Below are positions 56,698 through 64,000 of a stretch of DNA of 64,000 nucleotides, piece after piece. The notes beneath the pieces are model-generated. The model was not told the DNA's origin and did no database searches. It saw only the letters and a program-made list of their open reading frames with translations. A program made the position numbers and the translations under genes. The stretch is from positions 2,418,001 through 2,482,000 of the forward strand of contig NZ_CP098478.1 of NCBI RefSeq assembly GCF_023702675.1. The letters are read 5' to 3'. The first letter of the stretch is position 1; every line of letters begins with the position of its first letter. The stretch is from Acinetobacter sp. C26M (GTDB taxonomy: Bacteria; Pseudomonadota; Gammaproteobacteria; Pseudomonadales; Moraxellaceae).

Positions 56698-57921
56698 TTA
56701 ATAACGTTTCAATAAAGGAAGCAAGAAGAACGATCCAATCACAGCGATGGCTGCCAGGAAGGTAATTCCTAAATTAAAACTATGTGTTTGCATCACGATA
56801 TAACCGATCAGAACAGGTGCAATTGCACTGGCAAAATTCCCCATCCCGTTGAAAATTCCACCCGCAGTTGCACCAACATCGGCAGTTGTTACACGGGCAA
56901 GTAAAGCGAATACTGCTGCGACACCAAAGCCCCAAGCCATTGCGCTTAAAGACATTGCCGCGATCACGAGAATCGGGTCAGTCATAATGACCATGACATA
57001 CATAAAGATGCCTGCCACCAATAAGCCACTGAAGACCTGAATCGCACGGCGACCTAACTTGTCCGAAAGGAAAGCACCAATCACTTCACCAATCAGCATG
57101 GCAATGAATGGCAAGCTGGAATAAACACCGAACTCTTTCAGGTTAAAGCCCTTGTCCTGAATCAAATAAGAAGGTACCCAGCTATTTAAACCCCATAGAT
57201 AGGTCATCAAGGCAATATTGAAAATACACACCAACCAAAATGCGCGGTTCTGTAGTAGTACCTTGGTGTTATGAATGTGCCCTTTGAAATTGACGCGTTT
57301 GCTGGTCGATTCCAATTCAATGGTTTTCTTAAGTTGTAAATGACGTAAACCAAATGCAATCGCAAGTAATGCAATGACTGTTAAACCTGCCATCACAAAG
57401 AATGTGGTATGCCAATCATGCTTTGCCAAGACTGCTGCGGTAATTGGAAAACCAAGGAATGCACCGATCGGGGTTCCTAATAAGAACATGGTCGAAGCTC
57501 GTGCTTGCTGGTGGTCGGTATAGGTTTGCTTCACAATGGCATAGGCCAGTGCAAACAATGGTCCCTCAGCCAGACCAAGCAAAACGCGCAAGATCAACAT
57601 GCCTGTATAGTTGGTGGTAAAACCCATACAAAACATGAGCAAACCCCATGATGCGACGCTCCAAAACAGCATTTTCTTCGGGTTAAAAATATCGCCCAAG
57701 AAGCTCAAAAATACCGAAGAGAAACCATAAGCCAACAAGAAGCTGGTCATCAGCCATCCGAGTTTTGCCTTGTCTTCCGCAATTCCCATGGCACCTTGGA
57801 AGTGCGGGTCAGCAAATAACACTGCGATACTAATTTTGTCGAAGAATGCCAGAACGACACATACCATCAGGACGAAAGCAGGAACCCAATGCTTTAATCC
57901 ACTTTTCTCTTCATTACTCAT
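56698..57921 (-). CDS. MFS transporter of the organic anion:cation symporter type
   Basis: A 407-residue carrier with 12 helices and the MFS loop motif between helices 2 and 3 (LGDIFNPKKMLFWS). Features such as NFKGHIHNTKVLL and LNSWVPSYLIQDKGFNLK match the ACS family, which imports organic acids such as hydroxybenzoates and phthalate. It probably brings the operon's substrate across the inner membrane. AAGGA precedes the ATG; an 83-base gap with a palindrome separates it from the reductase. Confidence 0.87.
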   Translation of the reverse strand: MSNEEKSGLKHWVPAFVLMVCVVLAFFDKISIAVLFADPHFQGAMGIAEDKAKLGWLMTSFLLAYGFSSVFLSFLGDIFNPKKMLFWSVASWGLLMFCMGFTTNYTGMLILRVLLGLAEGPLFALAYAIVKQTYTDHQQARASTMFLLGTPIGAFLGFPITAAVLAKHDWHTTFFVMAGLTVIALLAIAFGLRHLQLKKTIELESTSKRVNFKGHIHNTKVLLQNRAFWLVCIFNIALMTYLWGLNSWVPSYLIQDKGFNLKEFGVYSSLPFIAMLIGEVIGAFLSDKLGRRAIQVFSGLLVAGIFMYVMVIMTDPILVIAAMSLSAMAWGFGVAAVFALLARVTTADVGATAGGIFNGMGNFASAIAPVLIGYIVMQTHSFNLGITFLAAIAVIGSFFLLPLLKRY

Positions 57922-57955
57922 ACTTCATTCCTTCGATTGAGTCATGAACCGGATC

Positions 57956-58000
57956 TAGGGTCTGTTGACATTTCATAGATACTTGAGACAACAGACCCTA
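57956..58000. repeat. 12-bp imperfect-free inverted repeat, MITE-like remnant
   Basis: TAGGGTCTGTTG (57956-57967) and its reverse complement CAACAGACCCTA (57989-58000) enclose 21 bases. The arms start with TA and look like insertion-sequence termini, with TA as a possible target duplication. It sits in the only gap over 50 bases within the operon. Confidence 0.6.
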
Positions 58001-58004
58001 AGGT

Positions 58005-59216
58005 TTATGGTTTTAATTTCATTACATTAAATTCAGGGTCTGCTAATAGTTTTGGGTCTAACTCGGTATTGGACTGCATCCAACGCTTTGCCAGCTTGAC
58101 CAGTTTTGAATCATTAATAGCAATCATGTTGAGTAAACGGTTTTGATCATCTAAGTACAAATAACTGCATTGATCATCTGCGCTTTTACGAACCACGATC
58201 TGCTCGGTTTTTTCAGCTTGATAGGTGCCTAATATCTGAATATTAAAGTGATACTGATCTGACCATAACCAAGGAATATCGGTATATTCGGTTTCAATAC
58301 CTAACATCGATTTTGCTGCGGCGATCGCCTGATTCTGTGCATTGGCCCATGACTGGATGCAATAGCCAAGCCCGGGATGAATTGCAACATCACCTGCGGC
58401 ATAAATATCCTGATCAGAAGTTTGACCAAAACCATTCACCACAATGCCATCCTTGACGTCCAAGCCCGCATTAACACCAAGCTCTTTGGCAATATCAGCA
58501 CCAGCCCCAACCACGACACAGTCAAATAACTCACTCACATTGGGGTGATTGACCACTTCAACTTTTTGCTGACCCGCTTCAATCAAATGCAGATTCTTAC
58601 TGTCCAAATGAATTTGGGTACCCTGCTGCTCATGCATGCTTTTTAGAAAAGCAGATACGTCAGGACTGACGCTACGTGCACATAGGCGATCACCATATTC
58701 AAAAACATGAACCTCTTTGCCTTGTTTACGTGCCGTCGCCGCAATTTCCAAACCAATCCAACCACCACCAATCACTGCTAACTTTTGCGAATGCTGTAAG
58801 ATTTCCGCTAAACGCTCACAGTCCTGAACATTACGTAAAGTCACCACATTGGGAATAAACTGCCACGTATTCACAGGAACACGGGCGCGGCTACCTGTTG
58901 CGATCAACAATTTGTCATACGGTAAAACCTGACCACCTTCCAAAACTACCTGCTTCTGCTGGCGATCAACCTGAGTAGCAACTGCTGGCTTGTACCATTG
59001 GATATTAAAATCCTGCACCTGCTCTGGAGAAAACAGATGTAGGCTTTCATAAGTGGCTTCTTTTGAAAGCACTTGTTTTGACAAGGGTGGGCGTTCGTAA
59101 AACACACGATCTTCATTGGAGATCACATGAATTTCACCTAAATATCCATTTTGGCGCAAAGTACTGACTGCCCAACCCGCTGCTTGTCCTGCACCAACAA
59201 TTACGATTCTGTCCAT
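58005..59216 (-). CDS. FAD-dependent ferredoxin reductase of the Rieske oxygenase system
   Basis: A 403-residue reductase of the BphA4/putidaredoxin-reductase type. The FAD motif is IVIVGAGQAAGWAVSTL at the N-terminus, the NAD motif is LAVIGGGWIGLEIAATA (about 145-161) and the flavin-binding DIYAAGDVA is about 270. It should carry electrons from NADH to the Rieske ferredoxin of this operon. GGGAG precedes the ATG. Confidence 0.92.
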   Translation of the reverse strand: MDRIVIVGAGQAAGWAVSTLRQNGYLGEIHVISNEDRVFYERPPLSKQVLSKEATYESLHLFSPEQVQDFNIQWYKPAVATQVDRQQKQVVLEGGQVLPYDKLLIATGSRARVPVNTWQFIPNVVTLRNVQDCERLAEILQHSQKLAVIGGGWIGLEIAATARKQGKEVHVFEYGDRLCARSVSPDVSAFLKSMHEQQGTQIHLDSKNLHLIEAGQQKVEVVNHPNVSELFDCVVVGAGADIAKELGVNAGLDVKDGIVVNGFGQTSDQDIYAAGDVAIHPGLGYCIQSWANAQNQAIAAAKSMLGIETEYTDIPWLWSDQYHFNIQILGTYQAEKTEQIVVRKSADDQCSYLYLDDQNRLLNMIAINDSKLVKLAKRWMQSNTELDPKLLADPEFNVMKLKP

Positions 59217-59242
59217 AGCTTATTCTCCCTGCTGATCTGTAC

Positions 59243-60175
59243 TTATGCAGGTTTGACTTGACGACGAGTATGATCATCTAAACCACCTTCAATCGCCCAT
59301 TCTGTAAAGAGTTCCAGACGATGTTCTTCGATGCGTGGCTGCCATTCTTCGGTGAGATAATCATCATTGGTGTAATACTCAAACGCACCACCGAGCGGTG
59401 AATTGACATACCAGAAGTAAGCTGAAGAAATCGGATGACGCCCTGGACCAATAAAGGTTGACCAATCAGAACGGTTCATATGCAATCCACCACCAATCAC
59501 CTCATGGATATCACGCACCACGAATGCCACGTGATTGAGCCCAGCAGGTTTATTGGGTACTGAAAGCAAGAACAGGTCATGATGAAAGCCTTTACCACGA
59601 CAGCGTAAGAATGCTCCACGATTGCGATAAGCATCAGATAAGAAGAAACCCAGTTTTTCGATATAGAACTGTTCCGTCTTTGCTAAATCTGGGGTAAAAA
59701 ACACCACATGACCAATCGCAACAGGTTGTCCTTTTTCATATACAGGACTTGCTGCATTGACTCGTTGCACATTGCCGTATTGATTAATGCCTTCGGTTTG
59801 CAAAGCCGGCAGCTCTTGCGTAAAACTCTTTTGAAAACGGATGGTCATACCATTCGGATCTATGCACTGCACCATATCCGTAGTGGCTTGATAACCCTCT
59901 ACATCATTCAGACGGAGTGCTAAATTTTCCAAATCTTGTGCCGCATCATCTAGCCCCCAAGTCACTTCACGTAGCGTTGAACCTGACTCGATTGCTTTAG
60001 GTAAGCGAACATCATCGCAATCAAATAAATAGATCTTGCTGCCATTTTGTGTCTGGTAAAGATCAGTCCCTTCAATATCCGACTGGCTTTGCTTGAGACC
60101 AAAATCTGCCAAGAACTTATTCGAAGCAGCTCTGTCTTCAACACCAAACTTTAAAATCTCAATCCCTGTAATCAT
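59243..60175 (-). CDS. Type I extradiol ring-cleavage dioxygenase (VOC fold)
   Basis: A 310-residue two-domain VOC protein. The Fe(II) facial triad is visible in the C-terminal domain: His156 (AIGHVVFF), His215 (LNHVAFVV) and Glu266 (GAFEYYTN); the N-terminal domain lacks metal ligands, as usual. It should cleave a catechol next to the hydroxyls. The long C-terminal tail (EHRLELFTEW) resembles 2,3-dihydroxybiphenyl-type or related enzymes. AAGGAG precedes the ATG. Confidence 0.9.
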   Translation of the reverse strand: MITGIEILKFGVEDRAASNKFLADFGLKQSQSDIEGTDLYQTQNGSKIYLFDCDDVRLPKAIESGSTLREVTWGLDDAAQDLENLALRLNDVEGYQATTDMVQCIDPNGMTIRFQKSFTQELPALQTEGINQYGNVQRVNAASPVYEKGQPVAIGHVVFFTPDLAKTEQFYIEKLGFFLSDAYRNRGAFLRCRGKGFHHDLFLLSVPNKPAGLNHVAFVVRDIHEVIGGGLHMNRSDWSTFIGPGRHPISSAYFWYVNSPLGGAFEYYTNDDYLTEEWQPRIEEHRLELFTEWAIEGGLDDHTRRQVKPA

Positions 60176-60186
60176 GAGATCACTCC

Positions 60187-60951
60187 TTAATTAAAGACAA
60201 AACCACCATTTACTGGGATATTTTGTCCTGTCACAAACGAGGACAAATCCGACAATAAATAAAGGGCTGTTCCGTTCAAATCCTGTGGTAATTGCTGACG
60301 TTGAATCGCACGACCATTCACATATAAATCATGGCGTTCTTGTGGCACATAAGCAGTTGCTTCAACCAAAGTTAATCCTGGTGACAACGTGTTAATACAG
60401 ATATTGAATGGCCCAAGTTCCCTTGCCATCGAACGCGTCATTGCAGTCAACGCGCCTTTGCTTGCCACATAGGCGATAAGATTCGGTGCACCCCATAAGG
60501 CGGTATCTGAAGCGACGTTGATGATCTTGCCTGTATGCGACTCCTTGAGATAAGGTACACATGCCTTGGTCACCAACCACGTGCCTTTCACATTAATGTT
60601 CATGACGCGATCCCACAGCTCCTCGTCATAATCCATCATGCTTTTACCACCCACATTGGTTGCAAGTGCAGCACAATTCACTAACCCATCGATCCCACCT
60701 AAATGCTCAGCAGCCTGTTGAACCGCCTGTTCAATTGAGTTCGCATTTGCAAGGTCAATGGTTACTGCATCAACTTTTAAGCCTTGTGCCTGTAAGGTAG
60801 TTGCCTCTTTTTGCACCAAATCAGACAAAATATCAGCCATCACCACATGCGCACCTGATTCTGCAATAGCCTGAGCAAAGTCTCGTCCCAAGCCTCTTGC
60901 CGCACCTGTGACAAGGACTTTTTTACCCTGCAACAATGCGACATTAACCAT
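60187..60951 (-). CDS. SDR-family dehydrogenase, probable cis-dihydrodiol dehydrogenase
   Basis: A 254-residue SDR with intact machinery: VTGAARGLGRDFA, NCAA, and YVASKGAL with the catalytic Tyr and Lys. Beside the Rieske oxygenase it most likely oxidises the cis-dihydrodiol to a catechol. ATG 60951 (MVNVALLQ) follows AGGAAG and overlaps the end of the oxygenase gene by 8 bases; this replaces an upstream start at 60999. Confidence 0.87.
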   Translation of the reverse strand: MVNVALLQGKKVLVTGAARGLGRDFAQAIAESGAHVVMADILSDLVQKEATTLQAQGLKVDAVTIDLANANSIEQAVQQAAEHLGGIDGLVNCAALATNVGGKSMMDYDEELWDRVMNINVKGTWLVTKACVPYLKESHTGKIINVASDTALWGAPNLIAYVASKGALTAMTRSMARELGPFNICINTLSPGLTLVEATAYVPQERHDLYVNGRAIQRQQLPQDLNGTALYLLSDLSSFVTGQNIPVNGGFVFN

Positions 60952-62011
60952 GAACTTCTTCCTGCATTTCAATACGGTTTGAGCTATTGAGTGCTGCAAT
61001 TTTCTTTAACTGTTTTTCCGCTTCTTTTTTCATTAAGCGGCGTAAACGAGATAGACCGACATCATGCTGATAGAGGAATTCGTGTTGACGTGCGTTTGGT
61101 GCAAGATGTTCTAAAATAATCCGATCTTGCTCCAACACATCCCAGTGCAATTTTTCTAAATGGTTACGGTAAAGGAAACGCCAAACATTACGTTGCCAGC
61201 CACTAACTTTACGACAGCGCCAGAAGAACACACGGGTATTTTTCTCATCAATTGGCGTTGCATAACCAACAATCCAGAACTCGCCACCTGGGCCAAAATC
61301 CTTACGATACGGAATCGAAAGACGTAGCCAGCTTGCACCTGTATTGGCATATTCAACCCAGTCAAAATTGACACCGACTTGACCTTCTTTTTCAAAAATA
61401 AAGCCATTTGAAGTTGAACGGTGTTTCATTTCCGCAGTACGATCACCCTCTGCCATTGAGTGTGATGTGCAATGCAAATAACTACCGTGCATCGGGTCCA
61501 TCACATTATCGATTGCGTACTGATGATTTACTTTCCAGTCCGCCTGACATAAAAATGAGCTCCACTCTTCACTTGCCAATTGTTCTGGAAAGTCAAGAGG
61601 TTTAGGTGTTTCATTGGCATCAATGCCAAACCACATAAAAATCGCACCATGTTGCTCAATCACTGGATAACTTTTTACACATGAGCTGCCTTTCATTGGA
61701 CAATCATGTACCGCAGGCACATCTTCCACCACGCCATCATGACGGACTTCGACACCGTGATACCAGCAAGCCACACGATTGCCCAGATTCCAACCTAAAG
61801 AAAGACGTGCGCCACGATGCGGGCAGCGATCTTCTAAAGCATGCACCTGACCTTCCGCATCACGCCAAACCACGATATTTTCACCTAAACGGGTAATACC
61901 GACTGGATTCGCCGCGACTTCCCAGCTTGCTAACACTGGATGCCACTGATCACGTAAACCTAAATCTAAATATTCTTCTACACTCGGTGCCACTGATACT
62001 GCTGCGTTCAT
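60944..62011 (-). CDS. Rieske non-heme iron oxygenase, alpha subunit
   Basis: A 355-residue oxygenase. The Rieske cluster ligands are Cys63, His65, Cys82 and His85 (CPHRGAR...CWYHG). The mononuclear iron site has His175 and His180 with bridging Asp172 (DNVMDPMHGSYLH). There is no beta-subunit gene, so it belongs to the alpha-only group with vanillate demethylase, phenoxybenzoate dioxygenase and carnitine oxygenase. Dioxygenation or demethylation cannot be told apart from sequence; the diol-dehydrogenase-type SDR favours dioxygenation. ATG 62011 follows AAGGAAG. Confidence 0.92.
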   Translation of the reverse strand: MNAAVSVAPSVEEYLDLGLRDQWHPVLASWEVAANPVGITRLGENIVVWRDAEGQVHALEDRCPHRGARLSLGWNLGNRVACWYHGVEVRHDGVVEDVPAVHDCPMKGSSCVKSYPVIEQHGAIFMWFGIDANETPKPLDFPEQLASEEWSSFLCQADWKVNHQYAIDNVMDPMHGSYLHCTSHSMAEGDRTAEMKHRSTSNGFIFEKEGQVGVNFDWVEYANTGASWLRLSIPYRKDFGPGGEFWIVGYATPIDEKNTRVFFWRCRKVSGWQRNVWRFLYRNHLEKLHWDVLEQDRIILEHLAPNARQHEFLYQHDVGLSRLRRLMKKEAEKQLKKIAALNSSNRIEMQEEVHG

Positions 62012-62028
62012 CACTATTCTTCCTTGAA

Positions 62029-62328
62029 TTAATAACCTAAACGTTGCATTTCTTCTGAAAAAGTTTCAGAAGTCCAAAGCTCACCAGATTCACAACGGAA
62101 GCCTTGTTGATTTAAAGACTGCACTAAATCACCAAGTTCTGTTACACCTGCTGCAAAGGCTTTAATTAAGTACTGAACAAAATCTTGCTCATAGACCGTT
62201 GGCGCTTTATACCGTGTCTGCCAAACCAGAAGCTCAGCTTGACCTGGTATCTGAATATTGTTAATCCCTGCTTCAGTCGCTGGCGTGGCATGAATCCAGT
62301 TCGCTAGCTTCTTATTAAATGTTTCCAT
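62029..62328 (-). CDS. Small recombinase-like helix-turn-helix protein, 99 aa
   Basis: The C-terminal half (LNQQGFRCESGELWTSETFSEEMQRLGY) resembles the recombinase C-terminal helix-turn-helix found in resolvase-type proteins, with LGY at the end. The N-terminal half (KKLANWIHATPATEAG) is short and unrecognised. I recall similar small proteins beside Rieske oxygenases, but no function is known. Its place between ferredoxin and oxygenase genes suggests a role with the oxygenase rather than recombination. AAGGATGG precedes the ATG. Confidence 0.72.
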   Translation of the reverse strand: METFNKKLANWIHATPATEAGINNIQIPGQAELLVWQTRYKAPTVYEQDFVQYLIKAFAAGVTELGDLVQSLNQQGFRCESGELWTSETFSEEMQRLGY

Positions 62329-62353
62329 GAGATTCCATCCTTATAAATAAGAC

Positions 62354-62659
62354 TTATAGTTGAATTTGAACGTCCTGCCCTTCAACACGTACTGGATAGG
62401 TACATAGGTCACGACATCCTGGTCCACTTTTCAACTCACCTGTTTGAATATCAAAAATGGCCTCATGTAACGGACATTCCACGGTTTGATCTTCAATAAA
62501 GCCTTCTGTTAATAAGGCAAAGGCATGTGGGCAAACATTCTCGATGGCAAAGTAATTATCATCGATGAAAAATACGCCAATTTTCTTACCATCGACTTCT
62601 ATGGCTTTCGGCTCGTCTTCGGTAACGTCGTCTTGCTGACAAACTGAGATCCAACTCAT
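62354..62659 (-). CDS. Rieske-type [2Fe-2S] ferredoxin
   Basis: A 101-residue ferredoxin with ligands Cys-x-His (VCPHAFALL) and Cys-x2-His (VECPLHEAIFD). It passes electrons from the FAD reductase to the oxygenase. ATG 62659 (MSWISVCQQDD) follows GAGGATGCAAGG and gives the usual N-terminus. It is the first gene of the operon, preceded by a promoter and one operator palindrome. Confidence 0.93.
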   Translation of the reverse strand: MSWISVCQQDDVTEDEPKAIEVDGKKIGVFFIDDNYFAIENVCPHAFALLTEGFIEDQTVECPLHEAIFDIQTGELKSGPGCRDLCTYPVRVEGQDVQIQL

Positions 62660-62675
62660 CCTTGCATCCTCATTT

Positions 62676-62691
62676 GTTTTATATATAAAAC
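62676..62691. promoter_or_regulatory. IclR-regulon operator candidate, oxygenase side
   Basis: A perfect 16-bp palindrome GTTTTATATATAAAAC, 17 bases before the ferredoxin ATG and about +20 to +35 of the predicted start point. An identical copy lies 146 bases away towards the regulator gene. Confidence 0.7.
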
Positions 62692-62718
62692 AATATTTGA
62701 TATAACAAACTTTAATAA

Positions 62719-62748
62719 AGAATACTCCTATGCTGTTTTTTATGTCAA
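62719..62748 (-). promoter_or_regulatory. Promoter of the Rieske operon
   Basis: On the minus strand TTGACA (62748-62743), an 18-base spacer and TATTCT (62724-62719). The -35 is consensus, and the spacer is one base longer than ideal. Confidence 0.65.
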
Positions 62749-62821
62749 ACACTATATTTTGTTTAAATTCATATATTTGATATTTATTACACATTCTTTT
62801 ACGTTTTACTTGGGAAATTTT

Positions 62822-62837
62822 GTTTTATATATAAAAC
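62822..62837. promoter_or_regulatory. IclR-regulon operator candidate, regulator side
   Basis: The second perfect copy of GTTTTATATATAAAAC, about 90 bases before the IclR-family ATG. Its spacing from the first copy (146 bases, close to 14 helical turns) would allow both to lie on the same face of the DNA. Confidence 0.7.
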
Positions 62838-62925
62838 TATCTTTTCATTATGCTTTACAGTTAGAATAGAATCCTAAGAAAATTAAATTTTTATGATTTG
62901 CGTTTTTTGTAGGAAAATTAAACTG

Positions 62926-63738
62926 ATGAATTCAAGCATTGAAACAGACTCTCAAGAATCTGAACTCACAAAAAATGATGATCGCTATTTAGTCCCTGGC
63001 TTAGTGCGTGGCTTGGCAATTTTGCAAGCCTTTAATCAACAAACCCAAGAAATGACCATTACCGAGATTGCCGAAGTTCTCGATGTCAACCGGTCTAGTG
63101 CATTTCGACTTATCTATACTTTGGAGTCTTGTGGTTTTCTACGTAAAGCTTCACAAAAGACCTATGCACTCGATTCAAAAGTGATGGAACTTGGCTTTAA
63201 TAGTTTGTCGAAACAGTCCTTATTAGATTTAGCCACACCATTGATGAAAGAACTGCGTGATCAAACCCAACTGGCGGTGCATTTATCCATCTTGGAAGGC
63301 ACGTATATTGTCTTTATCAACAACATTCAATCGAATGGCACATTTACCAGCAATATTGGTTTAGGCACACGTTGGCCTGCACACGCCACCGTGATTGGAC
63401 AAATGATGTTGGCCGATCTCAGCGAAACTGAAATTCGTGACCGTTATAAAAACTTTAATCAATGGGATACATTCTCAGAACTTACACCTAAAAACCTCAA
63501 GGAGCTGTTACAACGCCTCAGTTTTGTCAAAACACAACGCTCTATGGTCAGTTGGGGGCATTACAATCATGATATGGCGGCATGTGCTGCACCAATTTTT
63601 AAACAATCTACTCATAAAATGGCAGCTGTGTTATCTGTGAGTTGTCCTTTAGGCAGTTATGATGAACATTATTTTAGAAATGAAATTGCAGATACAGTGA
63701 TTCAAAGTGCAGATAAGATTTCTCAATTTATCTATTAA
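62926..63738 (+). CDS. IclR-family transcriptional regulator
   Basis: A 270-residue regulator with an N-terminal winged HTH (GLVRGLAILQAFNQQTQEMTITEIAEVLDVNRSSAFRLIYTLESCGFL) and the C-terminal effector-binding domain (LLDLATPLMKELRDQTQLAVHLSILEG). IclR proteins such as PobR and PcaU control aromatic catabolism in Acinetobacter. It is divergent from the Rieske operon. ATG 62926 (MNSSIETDS) with TAGGAAAA upstream is chosen over ATG 62893. Confidence 0.9.
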   Translation: MNSSIETDSQESELTKNDDRYLVPGLVRGLAILQAFNQQTQEMTITEIAEVLDVNRSSAFRLIYTLESCGFLRKASQKTYALDSKVMELGFNSLSKQSLLDLATPLMKELRDQTQLAVHLSILEGTYIVFINNIQSNGTFTSNIGLGTRWPAHATVIGQMMLADLSETEIRDRYKNFNQWDTFSELTPKNLKELLQRLSFVKTQRSMVSWGHYNHDMAACAAPIFKQSTHKMAAVLSVSCPLGSYDEHYFRNEIADTVIQSADKISQFIY

Positions 63739-63746
63739 GGGATAAC

Positions 63747-63772
63747 AAAAAAGCAGCTTTTGCTGCTTTTTT
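63747..63772 (+). terminator. Bidirectional terminator of the IclR gene
   Basis: AAAAAAGCAGC - TTTT - GCTGCTTTTTT, directly after the IclR-family stop codon. Confidence 0.92.
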
Positions 63773-63792
63773 AGATTTTCAGACTTCAATCA

Positions 63793-64000
63793 TCAGGCTT
63801 GATCTGTCTTTAATTTATTTTTTAAACGTTTATCCATCGCATCAAACAAAGGACGTGACAAATTCATCATCCATGTGGGTACGGTATTCAATACAGCATT
63901 GGCAACCAAACCTGTTTTACTGCTGACACGATAGGATTTTTCTTGAATCGCTTTTACAATCCAACCTGCAGCAGCAGGTGTATCCAACATTTTCATGTGT
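63793..64000 (-). CDS. C-terminal fragment of a short-chain dehydrogenase/reductase-like protein
   Basis: The frame is open to the right edge (the codon before MKMLDTP is His). The visible 69 residues (MLDTPAAAGWIVKAIQEKSYRVSSKTGLVANAVLNTVPTW) resemble the C-terminal end of Acr1-like fatty acyl or general SDR proteins, which carry a hydrophobic segment and a basic tail (MDKRLKNKLK). No catalytic motif is in the window, so the call is tentative. Confidence 0.55.
   Translation of the reverse strand, partial: HMKMLDTPAAAGWIVKAIQEKSYRVSSKTGLVANAVLNTVPTWMMNLSRPLFDAMDKRLKNKLKTDQA

Noticed and set aside
50517..62659. Indole-3-acetate (iac), indole (iif), anthranilate or benzoate operon
   Set aside because: Gene content differs: there is no Rieske beta subunit and no flavin monooxygenase, and the regulator is IclR-type, with an extradiol enzyme present.

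Overview
The window looks like chromosome from an Acinetobacter species. It has low GC with A/T-rich spacers, and it carries genus-typical genes and arrangements: an AceI/AceR chlorhexidine efflux pair with the AceI N-terminus almost intact, iscRSUA-hscBA-fdx, recA-recX next to a 113-nt SRP RNA gene, hup-ppiD, and many small Acinetobacter-type hypothetical genes. I see no transposase gene, phage module, CRISPR array, tRNA or rRNA. Species cannot be fixed from the sequence alone.

Layout. 1-9.1 kb: rraA, an NAD(P)-binding protein, rpsT, a large hypothetical protein, a surface lipoprotein M66 metalloprotease with a C-terminal ricin-type lectin, a histidine phosphatase, cysQ, yrfG-hslR. 9.2-16 kb: recA-recX, ffs (SRP RNA), cpoB, ppiD, hup, a phasin and a UbiJ-like protein. 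16-21.5 kb: the complete ISC iron-sulfur operon behind a well-preserved IscR box that overlaps its own promoter. 21.5-28.6 kb: a membrane class III adenylate cyclase, a HIT protein, mfd and a tautomerase. 28.7-38.3 kb: aceI/aceR, tal, leuE, a BenE transporter, a Kef-type antiporter, an MgtC-like protein behind an outer-membrane-like protein whose long leader looks structured, an RDD protein and a dienelactone hydrolase. 38.4-45.7 kb: pepN, three tandem DUF2147 paralogues, a zinc-ribbon protein and thiM. 45.7-49.1 kb: a CynX/NimT transporter, a guanine-deaminase-like enzyme and an ankyrin lipoprotein, divergent from a LysR regulator.

The accessory highlight is 49.2-63.7 kb. A 13-gene minus-strand operon encodes a three-component Rieske oxygenase (alpha-only oxygenase, Rieske ferredoxin, FAD reductase), a small recombinase-like HTH protein, a diol-dehydrogenase-type SDR, a type I extradiol dioxygenase, an MFS carrier, a cupin, an alpha/beta hydrolase, an SDR with its catalytic Tyr and Lys replaced, an aspartate-dehydrogenase-like protein, an aldehyde dehydrogenase and a ThDP enzyme. 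An outer-membrane porin follows. A divergent IclR-family regulator sits at the head. Two identical 16-bp palindromes flank the divergent promoter region and a 14/16 copy lies in front of the porin, which defines a likely regulon. The genes read as uptake, ring dihydroxylation, rearomatisation, meta-cleavage and hydrolysis, but the usual hydratase and aldolase are absent. ThDP, ALDH and AspDH-like enzymes are present instead, so the lower pathway and the substrate are unclear. This is the best candidate here for an undescribed system.
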